The notes: generated from the sequence alone by a model not told the origin. 64,000 bases of DNA from Occultella kanbiaonis (GCF_009708215.1 NZ_CP046175.1:1364001-1428000); one strand, 5' to 3'. Shown: positions 8,744 to 17,062, numbered from the stretch's first letter. Made by a program: numbers and translations.

Positions 8744-9531
8744 GCATCGGTTCCGTCAACGTCAACGGTATCCGGGCCGCGTTCCGGCGGGGCATGGGGG
8801 TGTGGATCGCCGAACACACCCCGGACGTGCTCCTGCTCCAGGAGGTCCGCGCCACGGACGAGATCCTGGCCGAGCACCTCGGCCCGGACTGGCACGTGGT
8901 GCACACCGAGGGCGCGGCCAAGGGGCGTGCCGGGGTCGCCGTCGCCGCCCGTGAGGCGTTCACCGCGGTCCGGATCGGGCTCCGCGCCGACGAACCGGAG
9001 GCGGACGTCGGCAGGTGGGTTGAGGCGGATCTCGAGCTCGGTGGCGAACCGGTCACCGTGGTCTCCACCTACCTGCACTCCGGGACCGCCGGGACGCCGT
9101 CGATGGACCTCAAGTACGCGCACCTCGATGCCGTCACCGAGCGGATGGGCGTACTGGCTGCCACCGGCCGGTGCATCGTGGTCGGCGGTGACCTGAACAT
9201 CGCCCACCGTGAGGTCGACCTGAAGGCCTGGAAGACGAACCGCAGGTCTGCGGGCTTCCTACCCGAGGAGCGTGCCTACCTGGACCGGTGGATCGACGAG
9301 CAGGGCTGGGTGGACCTGGGCCGCCGGTTCGGCGGCGACGGCCCCGGTCCGTACACGTGGTGGTCCTGGCGCGGTCAGGCGTACACGAACGACTCGGGGT
9401 GGCGCATCGACTACCAGTTCGCCACGCCGGCTCTCGCCGAGCGCGCGAAGGACGCGGTGATCGACCGTGCGCCCACCTACGAGGCGCGGTTCTCCGACCA
9501 CGCGCCGGTGCGGGTGCTCTACGACCTCTGA
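8737..9531 (+). CDS. xthA: Exodeoxyribonuclease III (AP endonuclease)
   Basis: Mg-dependent 3'-5' exonuclease and abasic-site endonuclease of base excision repair. The 264-residue protein shows the EEP-fold motifs in order: NVNGIRAAFRRG, LLLQEVRA (catalytic Glu), VVGGDLNIAH, WWSWRGQAYTNDSGWRIDYQ, and the terminal SDHAPV with the catalytic His. Length is standard. It starts inside the last codons of the UDPGP gene, so they share a transcript; the functional link between them is not obvious. Member of the ExoIII/APE1 family; gene symbol assigned by family. Confidence 0.93.
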   Translation: MLSIGSVNVNGIRAAFRRGMGVWIAEHTPDVLLLQEVRATDEILAEHLGPDWHVVHTEGAAKGRAGVAVAAREAFTAVRIGLRADEPEADVGRWVEADLELGGEPVTVVSTYLHSGTAGTPSMDLKYAHLDAVTERMGVLAATGRCIVVGGDLNIAHREVDLKAWKTNRRSAGFLPEERAYLDRWIDEQGWVDLGRRFGGDGPGPYTWWSWRGQAYTNDSGWRIDYQFATPALAERAKDAVIDRAPTYEARFSDHAPVRVLYDL

Positions 9532-9562
9532 GGCCGGGCCGTGCCGACGTGCGGCGGCGCCC

Positions 9563-9598
9563 GGGAGTTGTCGGCGGCGCCGGGGGAGTTGTCGGCGG
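9563..9598. repeat. Two perfect 15-nt direct repeats, period 21
   Basis: GGGAGTTGTCGGCGG occurs at 9563-9577 and 9584-9598 in the convergent gap between exonuclease III and a small membrane protein. Function unknown; it could be a pair of protein sites or a fragment of a dispersed repeat. Confidence 0.7.
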
Positions 9599-9603
9599 AG
9601 CCG

Positions 9604-9828
9604 TCAGTGTTGCCCGGGCGGACCGTTCGGGTTGCGCCAGGACCGGCCGCGCGTGCTGAGGTAGCCCAGGACGAGGCCGGCGACGATGAGGATCAGGCCG
9701 ATCACGAGCCACGTCGGGTCCCCGGTCATGACACTGCCGGGCAGGATGCCCGAGCCCTGGCCCGCCCAGACGAGCCCGATCAGGATGGCGATGATGCCGA
9801 CGACGGCCAGCAGGGGTTTCCTGATCAC
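9604..9828 (-). CDS. Small two-TM membrane protein, unknown function
   Basis: A 74-residue protein with two hydrophobic segments, about residues 5-22 (LLAVVGIIAILIGLVW) and 40-57 (WLVIGLILIVAGLVLGYL), ending in a basic and polar tail (STRGRSWRNPNGPPGQH). I do not recognise a family. GTG start at 9828 has an AGAGGA ribosome binding site six bases away, and a TAGGCT box lies at 9871-9876 on the same strand, giving a leader of about 36 nt. Size, ribosome binding site and the clear membrane pattern support a real gene. Confidence 0.65.
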   Translation of the reverse strand: MIRKPLLAVVGIIAILIGLVWAGQGSGILPGSVMTGDPTWLVIGLILIVAGLVLGYLSTRGRSWRNPNGPPGQH

Positions 9829-9870
9829 GTGGGGTCCTCTGCTCGGGTGTCGCTGAGTGATGGTGGACCG

Positions 9871-9876
9871 AGCCTA
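9871..9876 (-). promoter_or_regulatory. -10 box TAGGCT for the small membrane protein
   Basis: TAGGCT on the minus strand about 43 bases before the GTG start; this one gives a short leader with a ribosome binding site. Confidence 0.45.
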
Positions 9877-9923
9877 CTGCGCCCTCCGACCGCCGAACTG
9901 CCCCGGCCTCACCCGCGGCTCAG

Positions 9924-10916
9924 TCACTCGTGGGGTCCGCTCAGCTCGGCGAGGAGCGCGAAGCCGGGGCGGTCGACCGAGGCGGCGGTGGCCGTCAGGA
10001 TGACGGCGCCGGTGCCCGCGGTGCGGTCGAGCCCGAACCAGGATCGGAACCCACCTGACCCTCCGTTGTGCCAGGTGATGGCACGTCCGTCAACCGGCGT
10101 GGTGATCCAGCCGGCGCCGATCCGGGTGCCCATGCCGAGCGACGCGACCGGGTCGAGGGCGGCGGTGCCGGGCGCCGAGCCGTCGAGCAGTGCCGCCGCG
10201 AGGCGGGCCATGTCCCCGATGCGGGCCCGGATCCCACCGGCCGGTCCCAGCGCTTCCCCGGTCCAGGGCTGCCGTGGCCGGCCCCGCACCGAGGTGCCGG
10301 TGAGCGCGCCGGGCCGAAGCTGGTCGGTGTTCGCCGGGACGTACACGCCCTCGAGCCCGAGGGTTCGGGCCAGGCGGTCCCGGACGAGGTCCGCGAAGGT
10401 CATCCCCGCGGCGCCGGCGACCGCATGGCCCAGCAGCTCGAACCCGAAGTTGGAGTATCGGGCCCGTGGCCTGCTCACCCGGACCTCTCGAGCCTGGTCG
10501 AGAAGTTGCGCCAGGGTCTCGCCGTAGGGATTGGTGCCGTGTCGCCACAGGGCGACCGTCCGGCGCCACGGTTGTGCCGACCGGGGCAGCCCGGGCAGCC
10601 CGGAGCGATGCGTGCTGACCGACGCCAACGTCACGTCCGCCGCGGGCGTCCCACCCAGCGGAAGCAGCGAGCCGAGGGTCGCGTCGCTGCGGATCTCCCC
10701 ACGGGCCAGACCGTCCGAGTAGAGCAGTCCGGTGATCCCCTTCGAGACCGACGCGATCTCGTAGTCGGCGTGCAGGTCGGCGCCGCGGGAGGCGACGGTC
10801 ACCGCGTCCGGCGTGAGGGTCGCGACGGCGAAGACCGGATGTCGGGGTCCTAGCAATGTGTGGGCCCTCGCGGCGAGCTGTGCGCCCGAGCTGGCCCCCC
10901 GAGTCTGCGGGTCCAT
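9924..10916 (-). CDS. Serine hydrolase, beta-lactamase/class C-like
   Basis: A 330-residue penicillin-binding-protein/beta-lactamase-fold hydrolase. The three active-site elements are visible: SVSK with Ser56 and Lys59, the Tyr-Ser-Asn motif at 154-156 (RARYSNFGFELLG), and HNGGSGGF near residue 290 in the position of the third motif. No signal peptide is apparent in the chosen frame, so it may be cytoplasmic; esterase or peptidase function is as likely as beta-lactam hydrolysis. An upstream ATG at 10928 is in frame, but the ATG at 10916 has TATGGT exactly seven bases before it, like other leaderless genes here. It stands alone. Confidence 0.85.
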   Translation of the reverse strand: MDPQTRGASSGAQLAARAHTLLGPRHPVFAVATLTPDAVTVASRGADLHADYEIASVSKGITGLLYSDGLARGEIRSDATLGSLLPLGGTPAADVTLASVSTHRSGLPGLPRSAQPWRRTVALWRHGTNPYGETLAQLLDQAREVRVSRPRARYSNFGFELLGHAVAGAAGMTFADLVRDRLARTLGLEGVYVPANTDQLRPGALTGTSVRGRPRQPWTGEALGPAGGIRARIGDMARLAAALLDGSAPGTAALDPVASLGMGTRIGAGWITTPVDGRAITWHNGGSGGFRSWFGLDRTAGTGAVILTATAASVDRPGFALLAELSGPHE

Positions 10917-10923
10917 GCAGGCA

Positions 10924-10929
10924 ACCATA
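10924..10929 (-). promoter_or_regulatory. -10 box TATGGT, leaderless-type; decides the start
   Basis: On the minus strand TATGGT is followed by seven bases and the ATG at 10916. The upstream in-frame ATG (10928) overlaps this box and would not be in the transcript. Confidence 0.5.
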
Positions 10930-11086
10930 GTTGACAGATCGGTGAGGAGTCACCCGCCTCTGCGGGGAAGCGTGCGGGTGGCGCAGCCGGGCCCCGGGTG
11001 GCGACCCGATCGGCCGTTCGGCAGGTCCCGGTGGCTTACTCTCAGGCTACGGGCCGGTTCTGGCCTCGTGAACGAGGGAGTTCGTC

Positions 11087-11221
11087 ATGAACGACAAGTC
11101 CAACGCCAAGAAGGCCGGAAAGTCCCTCAAGGAGAAGCGCGCCGACAAGGCGGACAAGCGGTCCCGTGCCGCGGACCACGCGAGCGCCGTGGAGGCGGTC
11201 GTCACCAAGAAGAAGCGGTGA
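11087..11221 (+). CDS. 44-residue lysine-rich protein
   Basis: A short open frame starting at ATG 11087 with a good ribosome binding site (GAGGGAG, six bases away) and ending at 11221. It encodes 44 residues, very rich in Lys and Ala (KSNAKKAGKSLKEKR, ending VVTKKKR), with no hydrophobic segment; predicted to be a basic, helical or disordered peptide. Similar tiny basic proteins are widespread in actinobacteria without a known role; nucleic-acid or ribosome binding is a guess. The next gene's GTG is two bases after its stop, so they are probably co-transcribed. Confidence 0.7.
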   Translation: MNDKSNAKKAGKSLKEKRADKADKRSRAADHASAVEAVVTKKKR

Positions 11222-11223
11222 GC

Positions 11224-12399
11224 GTGCCCGACCATCTGCGACTCGGCCTGCTCGGCACCTCCCGCAAGCCGGACGAACGCCGTCTCGCGATCCACCCCGC
11301 CCATCTCGAGCGCATCGACGCGGACCTACGCGCCCGGATCGTCGTCGAGCACGGTTACGGCGACCGCTTCGGGGTGAGCGACGCCGTCCTGGCCGGGCAG
11401 GTCGGCGGCGTGCTCCCACGCACCGACCTGCTCGCCGAGGTCGACGTGGTGGTACTGCCCAAGCCGCAGCCCAGCGACCTGGCGGAACTGCGTGAGGGGC
11501 AGACCCTCTGGGGCTGGCCGCACTGCGTACAGGACCGGGCGATCACCCAGCTCGCGATCGACCGCAGGCTCACCCTGATCGCGTTCGAGGCGATGAACCA
11601 CTGGACCAGGGACGGCGGGTTCGGCCTGCACGTGTTCCACAAGAACAACGAGTTGGCCGGCTACTGCTCCGTGCTGCATGCCATGCAGCTGCGCGGCTTC
11701 ACCGGTGACTACGGGCGGCGCCGACGAGCCGTCGTGATCGGCTTCGGGGCCACTGCCCGTGGCGCTGTGACCGCGCTGAACGCTCACGGGGTTCACGACG
11801 TCCACGTCCTGACCAACCGGGAGGTGGCCGCGGTCGGCTCCCCGATCCCGTCCGTACGGATCCTTCGCCTGGACCACGATGACGATCCGTCCCGACCGAG
11901 CCACGTGATCAGCGAGGTGGGCAGGGTGCCACTGGCTCCGTTCCTCGCGGACAGCGACATCGTCGTGAACTGCACCCTGCAGGATCCGCTGGCACCGCTG
12001 ACCTATCTGCACGAGCAGGACCTGGCGCTGCTGCGGCCCGGCAGCCTCATCATCGACGTCTCCTGCGATGACGGGATGGGATTCAGCTGGGCCCGTTCGA
12101 CGAGCTTCGCGGACCCGATCTTCGTGGTGGGCGACCACGTCTACCACTACGCCGTCGACCACAGCCCGTCCTATCTGTGGGACTCCTCGACGTGGGAGAA
12201 CAGCGAGGCCCTGCTGCCGTTCCTGCGCACGGTCATGGAGGGCCCGACCGGATGGGCCGGGGACGAGACGATCAGCCGAGCGATCGAGATCCAGGACGGA
12301 CGGATCCGCAATCCGGACGTCCTTCGGTTCCAGGGGCGTGCGGACGCCTACCCGCACGCAGTGCTCGAGGGTCAGGACCTCGGGCTGCCTGCTCAGTAG
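11224..12399 (+). CDS. Alanine dehydrogenase/PNT-family enzyme, N5-(carboxyethyl)ornithine synthase-like
   Basis: A 391-residue NAD(P)-dependent enzyme of the alanine dehydrogenase/saccharopine dehydrogenase fold. The N-terminal half begins GLLGTSRKPDERRLAIHP, like the ERR..P start of AlaDH and CEOS, followed by an IVVEHGYGDRFG segment; the Rossmann domain begins at VVIGFGATARGAVTALNA. The middle region (VNCTLQDPLAPLTYL, IIDVSCDDGMGFSW) departs from true alanine dehydrogenase. This pattern fits N5-(1-carboxyethyl)-L-ornithine synthase-like proteins better than Ald, but I cannot decide the substrate. GTG start two bases after the 44-residue protein. Its 3' end overlaps the convergent permease gene by 7 bases, with no terminator between. 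Confidence 0.72.
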   Translation: MPDHLRLGLLGTSRKPDERRLAIHPAHLERIDADLRARIVVEHGYGDRFGVSDAVLAGQVGGVLPRTDLLAEVDVVVLPKPQPSDLAELREGQTLWGWPHCVQDRAITQLAIDRRLTLIAFEAMNHWTRDGGFGLHVFHKNNELAGYCSVLHAMQLRGFTGDYGRRRRAVVIGFGATARGAVTALNAHGVHDVHVLTNREVAAVGSPIPSVRILRLDHDDDPSRPSHVISEVGRVPLAPFLADSDIVVNCTLQDPLAPLTYLHEQDLALLRPGSLIIDVSCDDGMGFSWARSTSFADPIFVVGDHVYHYAVDHSPSYLWDSSTWENSEALLPFLRTVMEGPTGWAGDETISRAIEIQDGRIRNPDVLRFQGRADAYPHAVLEGQDLGLPAQ

Positions 12400-13595
12400 C
12401 GGATCGCGTCGATCGGCTTGACCCGCACCGCCACGAGGGCCGGCAGCAGCCCGGCCAGCGCCCCGATCGCCGTGGCGGCCACCAGCCCGGTGACCGCTGC
12501 GGAGACAGGGAACGGTGGCAAGTCCTGGATCGTGCCCCAGCCGATCAGGGACTCGATCGGGGCGTTGCGTACCGCGACCACGGCGATCCCGACCCCGACG
12601 ACGCCGGCGAGTACCGTCGCGACCAGCGACTCCATCATGATCGAGAAGAAGATCCGCCCCGAGGACGCGCCGAAGGAACGGCGGATGCCGATCTCCCGGA
12701 TGCGTTGGCGCACCGTCACGAGTGAGATGTTCACGAGACTCAGCGCACCGAGCATCAGCACCAGCACGCCGATGCCCGTGACCACCAGCTGGAAGACCTG
12801 GTCGAACGCCTCGATGCCGAACGCGTCCTGGCGGTAGATCTGGACCTGTGTCCCGGCGCCGAGCGCGGCGCTCAGATCCCGGTTCAGATACTCCTCCGCG
12901 ACCTCGGCGTCCTCCGGCGGCACCCACACCTCGAGTGCCGGGACGGTGAAGTACTCGGGGTTCGGCGGGATCCACCGTTCGTACGCCGAGCTCAGGATGT
13001 AGGCCTCCGGGTACGCGCCGGGCCAGAGGTCGGCGATCACGCCGGTGACCGTCGCCCGGACCGGCTCGCGGGCACCGATCAGCACGGTGGGGCGTCCGGA
13101 CAGGTCGGTGACGCCGAGCTCGCGCAGGAACGCCTCGTTCACCACCAGCGCGGGAGAGTACCGGTCCGCGTCCGCCGCGGTGAACCAGGACCCATGGATC
13201 GGGGCGATCCGGTGCATCGTCCCGTACGGCGGGTCGACCGCCTGCACCGTGACGTCCCAGGTGGCCGTCGGCATCCGGACCGGCATCGTGGAGTACGTGA
13301 TCAGTGAAGCCTGCTCGATCTGGTAGCGGTCCACGAACTCGCGGAACGCCGCGGTCGTGGCCGTCGCGTCCAGCGTCGACGTCTCGGACCAGGCGTCCAC
13401 GCGGAACGTCGCCGGCCGCCCGCTCTGGGCCTCGCTGAGTTCCGCCTGGGCCTGCCGGGTGATGTCTCCGAGCGCCGTGACGCCGGTCATCGCCGCCACC
13501 GCCACGGCCACGCCGATGAGCGAGAGCAGCACCCGCAGCCGATGGATCCGAAGTTCACCCCACGCCTCGACCAGGGCGCCGACGAACCCGGTCAT
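12393..13595 (-). CDS. ABC transporter permease, MacB/FtsX type
   Basis: A 400-residue membrane subunit with the MacB topology: one N-terminal membrane segment (LRVLLSLIGVAVAVAAMTGV), a large extracellular domain of about 220 residues, then three C-terminal segments of the FtsX domain (QLVVTGIGVLVLMLGALSLV; VATVLAGVVGVGIAVVAV; GLVAATAIGALAGLLPALVA). The motif IREIGIRRSFGAS before the FtsX core is typical. It works with the ATPase and adaptor encoded upstream in the same operon; the start overlaps the ATPase stop by 4 nt. The system probably exports a peptide, lipid or small toxic compound. Order of transcription is adaptor, ATPase, permease. Confidence 0.9.
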   Translation of the reverse strand: MTGFVGALVEAWGELRIHRLRVLLSLIGVAVAVAAMTGVTALGDITRQAQAELSEAQSGRPATFRVDAWSETSTLDATATTAAFREFVDRYQIEQASLITYSTMPVRMPTATWDVTVQAVDPPYGTMHRIAPIHGSWFTAADADRYSPALVVNEAFLRELGVTDLSGRPTVLIGAREPVRATVTGVIADLWPGAYPEAYILSSAYERWIPPNPEYFTVPALEVWVPPEDAEVAEEYLNRDLSAALGAGTQVQIYRQDAFGIEAFDQVFQLVVTGIGVLVLMLGALSLVNISLVTVRQRIREIGIRRSFGASSGRIFFSIMMESLVATVLAGVVGVGIAVVAVRNAPIESLIGWGTIQDLPPFPVSAAVTGLVAATAIGALAGLLPALVAVRVKPIDAIRY

Positions 13596-14389
13596 GCCGG
13601 TCCCGCCTCGGCCTCGGCGAGGGCCGGGACGGCCTCCGGGTCGACGACGTCCGTCGCGGTCAGTGGATCGCCGAGCTCGGCGAGGGTCCCGGCGGTGCGG
13701 GGCGCGATCGTGATCGGGGTGAGCACGCCCTCGCCGAGCCGGAAGTGGCGGGTGGCCCGGGCGGCGACCGCGAGGTCGTGGGTGATCGCGATCAGCACGG
13801 CGCCGGTGTCGGACGCGATCTCGTCGAGCATGCTCATGATCTCGGCGCCGGTGTCCACGTCCAGGGCGCCGGTGGGCTCGTCGGCGAGGATCACCCGCGG
13901 GGTGCGGACCAGGGCGCGGGCGATCGCGACCCGTTGCTGCTCGCCGCCGGAGAGTTGTTCGGGCTTGGAGTCCAGCCGGTCGCCGAGGCCCATCCGGTCC
14001 AGCATCGAGGCGGCGATCGAGTGTCGCCGCCAGAACGTGCGGCCGCGTGCGTACAGCAGTGGCGCGATCACGTTCTCCAGGGCGGTCCGCCCGGGCAGCA
14101 GGTTGAACTGCTGGAAGACGAAGCCGAAGTCGTCGCCGCGGCGCCGGGCCCGACGGCGGTTGCCGAGTCTGCCGATCGGGGTCCCGTCGAGCAGGTACTC
14201 GCCGTCCGTAGGGGCGTCGAGCAGCCCGAGGATGTTCAGCAGGGTGGACTTCCCGGTGCCCGACCTGCCCACGATCGAGATGTGCTCACCGGCGCCGACG
14301 CTCAGGTCGACCCCGCGCAGGATGTCCAGGCGGGAGTCGTCGGGCAGACGGACCGTTCGGGTGATCCCGCGCAGCTCCAGGAGGCTCAT
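13592..14389 (-). CDS. ABC transporter ATP-binding protein, MacB/LolD type
   Basis: A 265-residue ATPase with Walker A GRSGTGKST, the Q-loop VFQQFNLLPGRTALENV, signature LSGGEQQRVAIARAL and Walker B VILADEPTGALD; the last is the characteristic MacB/LolD sequence. The frame is open upstream, but the domain begins at MSLLELRGITRTV and the ATG at 14389 overlaps the adaptor's stop (ATGA), so this start is chosen. A Glu/Ala-rich tail of about 35 residues follows the core. Partner of the adjacent FtsX-type permease. Confidence 0.93.
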   Translation of the reverse strand: MSLLELRGITRTVRLPDDSRLDILRGVDLSVGAGEHISIVGRSGTGKSTLLNILGLLDAPTDGEYLLDGTPIGRLGNRRRARRRGDDFGFVFQQFNLLPGRTALENVIAPLLYARGRTFWRRHSIAASMLDRMGLGDRLDSKPEQLSGGEQQRVAIARALVRTPRVILADEPTGALDVDTGAEIMSMLDEIASDTGAVLIAITHDLAVAARATRHFRLGEGVLTPITIAPRTAGTLAELGDPLTATDVVDPEAVPALAEAEAGPA

Positions 14390-15417
14390 CCGACCCCCGG
14401 GTCCATCGCGTAGGGATCGATGGGTTCGATCTCGGCGCCCGGGACGAACTCGAGGACCAGGTCGCCGGCCGCCACGCCGTCGACGATCTGGACCAGTTCG
14501 CCATCCGTGAGGCCCAGGGTCACGGGTCGCTCCTCGGGTTCGCCGTCCGGACCGACCACCCAGACCACCCCGGTCTCGAACAGTCCCTGCACAGCGGTCA
14601 CCGGCAGGACCAGGGCGTCGGCGGCCTCGCCGCTGGTGATCACCAGCGAGGCGGTCAGGCCGGGGAACACGGTGACCTCGGCGGGCACGGAACACCGGGC
14701 CTGCACGGTGGTGCCGTCGGTGGGGGCCTGGGCCCCGCCGTCGGGCTGCTCGTCGGGGGCGCCGTCGGCGCTTGTGGCGACGCCCGTGGTCAGGCCGGTA
14801 CAGGTGAACGGGGCGGGCCCGCCGGGCACCTCCACCTGCCCCTCGGCCGGCGCCGAGATCAGGCGGTACTGCTGTTCCGGGGTCAGCGAGCCGAGCACGG
14901 AGAACGTGCCGGGCGTGACGGTCGCGACCGCATCGCCGATGGAGACGGCCTGGTCCTCGAGGACGGAGAACCGGACCACGCCCGAGGCTGGTGCGCGCAC
15001 CACGGTGGTGGTGACCTCCGGGCTGCGCGGGGTGACGGTGACGTTGCCCTCGTCGTCGGTGCTCTCGACCGGATCGCGCGGCGTCTCCTGCCGGATGACG
15101 AGCAGTCGGTCGCCCTCGGTGACGACGGCGCCCTCGTCCACCTCGAAGTAGTTGATGGTGCCGTCCAGATTCGCCCGTGCGGTCACGGCGCCGTCGGCGA
15201 CGATCGTGGCCGCCAGGGTCACCTGATTCGTGATCGTGGCGGTGGTGACCTCCACCTGGGGCTCCTCGAACACGGCCGAAGGTTCCTCGGGACCGGCGTC
15301 GGGATCCCCGGTCGGCGTGGTGCCGCCGCCGAAGGCGAGCTGCAGCAGCGCGACGGCGATCACCGCCCAGATCACGATCCGCAGCGCCGGAAAGACGATT
15401 CGGCGCGTGACACCCAT
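14386..15417 (-). CDS. HlyD/MacA-type efflux adaptor subunit
   Basis: A 343-residue adaptor with an N-terminal membrane anchor (IVFPALRIVIWAVIAVALLQLAFG, about 7-30), then a biotinyl-lipoyl-like hairpin domain (TINYFEVDEGAVVTEGDRLLVI) and a C-terminal beta domain with VVGPDGEPEERPVTLGLTDG. No lipobox Cys. In Gram-positive bacteria such adaptors accompany MacB-like permeases without an outer-membrane partner and may help gate the extracellular domain. First gene of a three-gene operon with 4-nt overlaps; a TAGGCT box lies about 80 bases upstream at 15496-15501. Confidence 0.85.
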   Translation of the reverse strand: MGVTRRIVFPALRIVIWAVIAVALLQLAFGGGTTPTGDPDAGPEEPSAVFEEPQVEVTTATITNQVTLAATIVADGAVTARANLDGTINYFEVDEGAVVTEGDRLLVIRQETPRDPVESTDDEGNVTVTPRSPEVTTTVVRAPASGVVRFSVLEDQAVSIGDAVATVTPGTFSVLGSLTPEQQYRLISAPAEGQVEVPGGPAPFTCTGLTTGVATSADGAPDEQPDGGAQAPTDGTTVQARCSVPAEVTVFPGLTASLVITSGEAADALVLPVTAVQGLFETGVVWVVGPDGEPEERPVTLGLTDGELVQIVDGVAAGDLVLEFVPGAEIEPIDPYAMDPGVG

Positions 15418-15495
15418 GGCAACAGCCCCCTGCAGTCGTTCGGCGTGACCCCGGGACCGGCGCCCACGCCGGTCCGCACCCCCTGTGCTCGGGTC

Positions 15496-15501
15496 AGCCT
15501 A
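15496..15501 (-). promoter_or_regulatory. -10 box TAGGCT of the HlyD-MacB operon
   Basis: The 208-base gap 15418-15625 holds this minus-strand TAGGCT and a leader of about 70 nt before the ATG at 15417, with an AGGGGG ribosome binding site. I see nothing else recognisable in the gap. Confidence 0.45.
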
Positions 15502-15625
15502 GCCACAACTGGCCGCCGTGTGTGCGGGCTTGAACGCTGGGCGCTCATGAGCTCCGCGACGGACCGTGCGATGTACGGGTACTCATCGGCAGCGGCGTTT
15601 GACGCAATCGCCCGGGGTCGCGCGG

Positions 15626-16987
15626 TCAGTCCGCCGGGCCGGGTCCTGCCGGTGGGCCGGCGGTCGTGCCCCGATCGTCATCGGCGGCCGTCGGCAGGGT
15701 CGTCATCGTCCACAGCGGTGAGAGCACCACCGGGAGCGCCGCGAGGAGCGTGCCGATCACGGCGAACCACAGGGCCCCGACCACGCCGAACGAACTGCCG
15801 AGCCAACCGCCGAGCAGGCCGCCGAACGGCATCGTGCCCCAGACGATGAACCGCACCGACGCGTTCATGCGGCCCAGCAACCGGGGCGGGCACAGTCGCT
15901 GGCGGAAACTCACCGTGGCGATGTTGTAGACCACCATCATCGTGTAGCTGAGCCCGAGTCCCACGATCAGCGTCACCGTCGGCGGGACAGGCAGCACCGA
16001 CGCGAGCGGGACCAGCGCGATCGGGATCCCCATCGCGAGCGCGCTCACCGGGACCAGCCTGGCCTCGCCGATCCACTCCGCGGCCCTGCGGCCGAGCAGC
16101 GCGCCGATCAGCGCACCCACCGACGCGGCGGAGAAGATGGTGCCGAGCGCCGCCTCACCCAGGTCCAGGTCACGCAGGATGTACAGGGCTTGCAGCGCGG
16201 ACAGGATGCCCCACGCGAGGTTGCCGAGCGCGGTGCAGGCGACCATCCGGCGCAGCAGTGGCTCCCGCAGTACGAAGGACAGGCCCTCCCGGATCTCCAC
16301 CACGAGCGGCCGCCGCTCATCCCGGGGCGGCAGCGTCTCGCGGTGCGCAATCCGGGACACGAAGAGCGCGGAGAACACGTAGGTCAGCGCGTTGAACCCG
16401 ATCAGCGCACCCGAGGTGACGAACCGAAGCAGCACCCCGGCGGCGGCGGGCCCGGCCACCTGGGCGACCGACGCCGTCGCCTGCAGTTTGGCGTTGCCCT
16501 CCACCACGTGATCCATGCCGACCAGGGCGGGCACGTAGGACTGGTGCGCGACGTCGAAGAAGACCGTGGCGCTGCCGAGCAGCAGGCCGGCCACGTAGAG
16601 CAGGGGCATCGATGCGGTGCCGGTCAGGGCGGCAACGACCACCCCGGCCAGGATGACGGCGCGGAACAGGTCCGCCGTGATGAGCACCGAGCGCTTGCGC
16701 ATCCGGTCCACCCACGCCCCGGCCGGCAGGCCGATCAACAGGAAGGCCGCCATGTTCGCGGCGGAGAGCACCCCCATCTGCCACTCGGTCGCCTGGAGCG
16801 CGCCGACGGCGAGCACCGGCAGGGCAAGGCCGGTGAACTGGGCGCCGAGCTGGCCGAGCGCATCGCCGGCCCAGAGGTGGCGGAAGTCCCGGTGGTGCCA
16901 CAGCGCCCGGGGCTTGTCCGCAGGGTCCGGTGGCCCGGCCGCTGCGGTCGCGTCCGCGCCAGGATCGGGGGTGCTGGTCTCGACCAT
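15626..16987 (-). CDS. MFS exporter (EntS/MFS_3-like)
   Basis: A 453-residue major facilitator protein with about 12 membrane segments, starting after a hydrophilic Pro/Ala-rich N-terminus of about 35 residues. The family marks are WHHRDFRHLWAGDALGQLG before TM1, AGAWVDRMRKRSVLI in the TM2-3 loop, and FRQRLCPPRLLGRMNASVRF, which are typical of drug or siderophore exporters of the MFS_3 group. The ATG at 16987 is preferred to an upstream in-frame ATG at 17023, since the longer form would begin inside the operator. It is divergent from an HTH regulator and shares an operator with it, so substrate-induced expression is likely. Confidence 0.88.
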   Translation of the reverse strand: MVETSTPDPGADATAAAGPPDPADKPRALWHHRDFRHLWAGDALGQLGAQFTGLALPVLAVGALQATEWQMGVLSAANMAAFLLIGLPAGAWVDRMRKRSVLITADLFRAVILAGVVVAALTGTASMPLLYVAGLLLGSATVFFDVAHQSYVPALVGMDHVVEGNAKLQATASVAQVAGPAAAGVLLRFVTSGALIGFNALTYVFSALFVSRIAHRETLPPRDERRPLVVEIREGLSFVLREPLLRRMVACTALGNLAWGILSALQALYILRDLDLGEAALGTIFSAASVGALIGALLGRRAAEWIGEARLVPVSALAMGIPIALVPLASVLPVPPTVTLIVGLGLSYTMMVVYNIATVSFRQRLCPPRLLGRMNASVRFIVWGTMPFGGLLGGWLGSSFGVVGALWFAVIGTLLAALPVVLSPLWTMTTLPTAADDDRGTTAGPPAGPGPAD

Positions 16988-17004
16988 GTGACCATCGTGG
17001 ACGC

Positions 17005-17028
17005 AGTGATTGGGAAATGTCAATCACT
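17005..17028. promoter_or_regulatory. Operator: 8-bp perfect inverted repeat between MFS and HTH regulator genes
   Basis: AGTGATTG and CAATCACT form a perfect 8-bp dyad separated by 8 bases. On the minus strand TTGACA (17018-17023), a consensus -35 for the MFS gene, overlaps the right arm. Binding of the neighbouring regulator here would block the MFS promoter directly. Confidence 0.78.
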
Positions 17029-17056
17029 AGGGAGAGGTCACGTGTCGGTTCCTGGG

Positions 17057-17062
17057 TAGCAT
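17057..17062 (+). promoter_or_regulatory. -10 box TAGCAT for the HTH regulator, leaderless-type
   Basis: TAGCAT ends six bases before the ATG at 17069; no ribosome binding site is present. Confidence 0.5.

Noticed and set aside
10867-11086. Possible extra gene or RNA in the gap before the Lys-rich protein
   Set aside because: No open frame with a ribosome binding site and no tRNA-like or riboswitch-like fold could be seen; only promoter-like words (TACTCT, CAGGCT) near 11037-11048.
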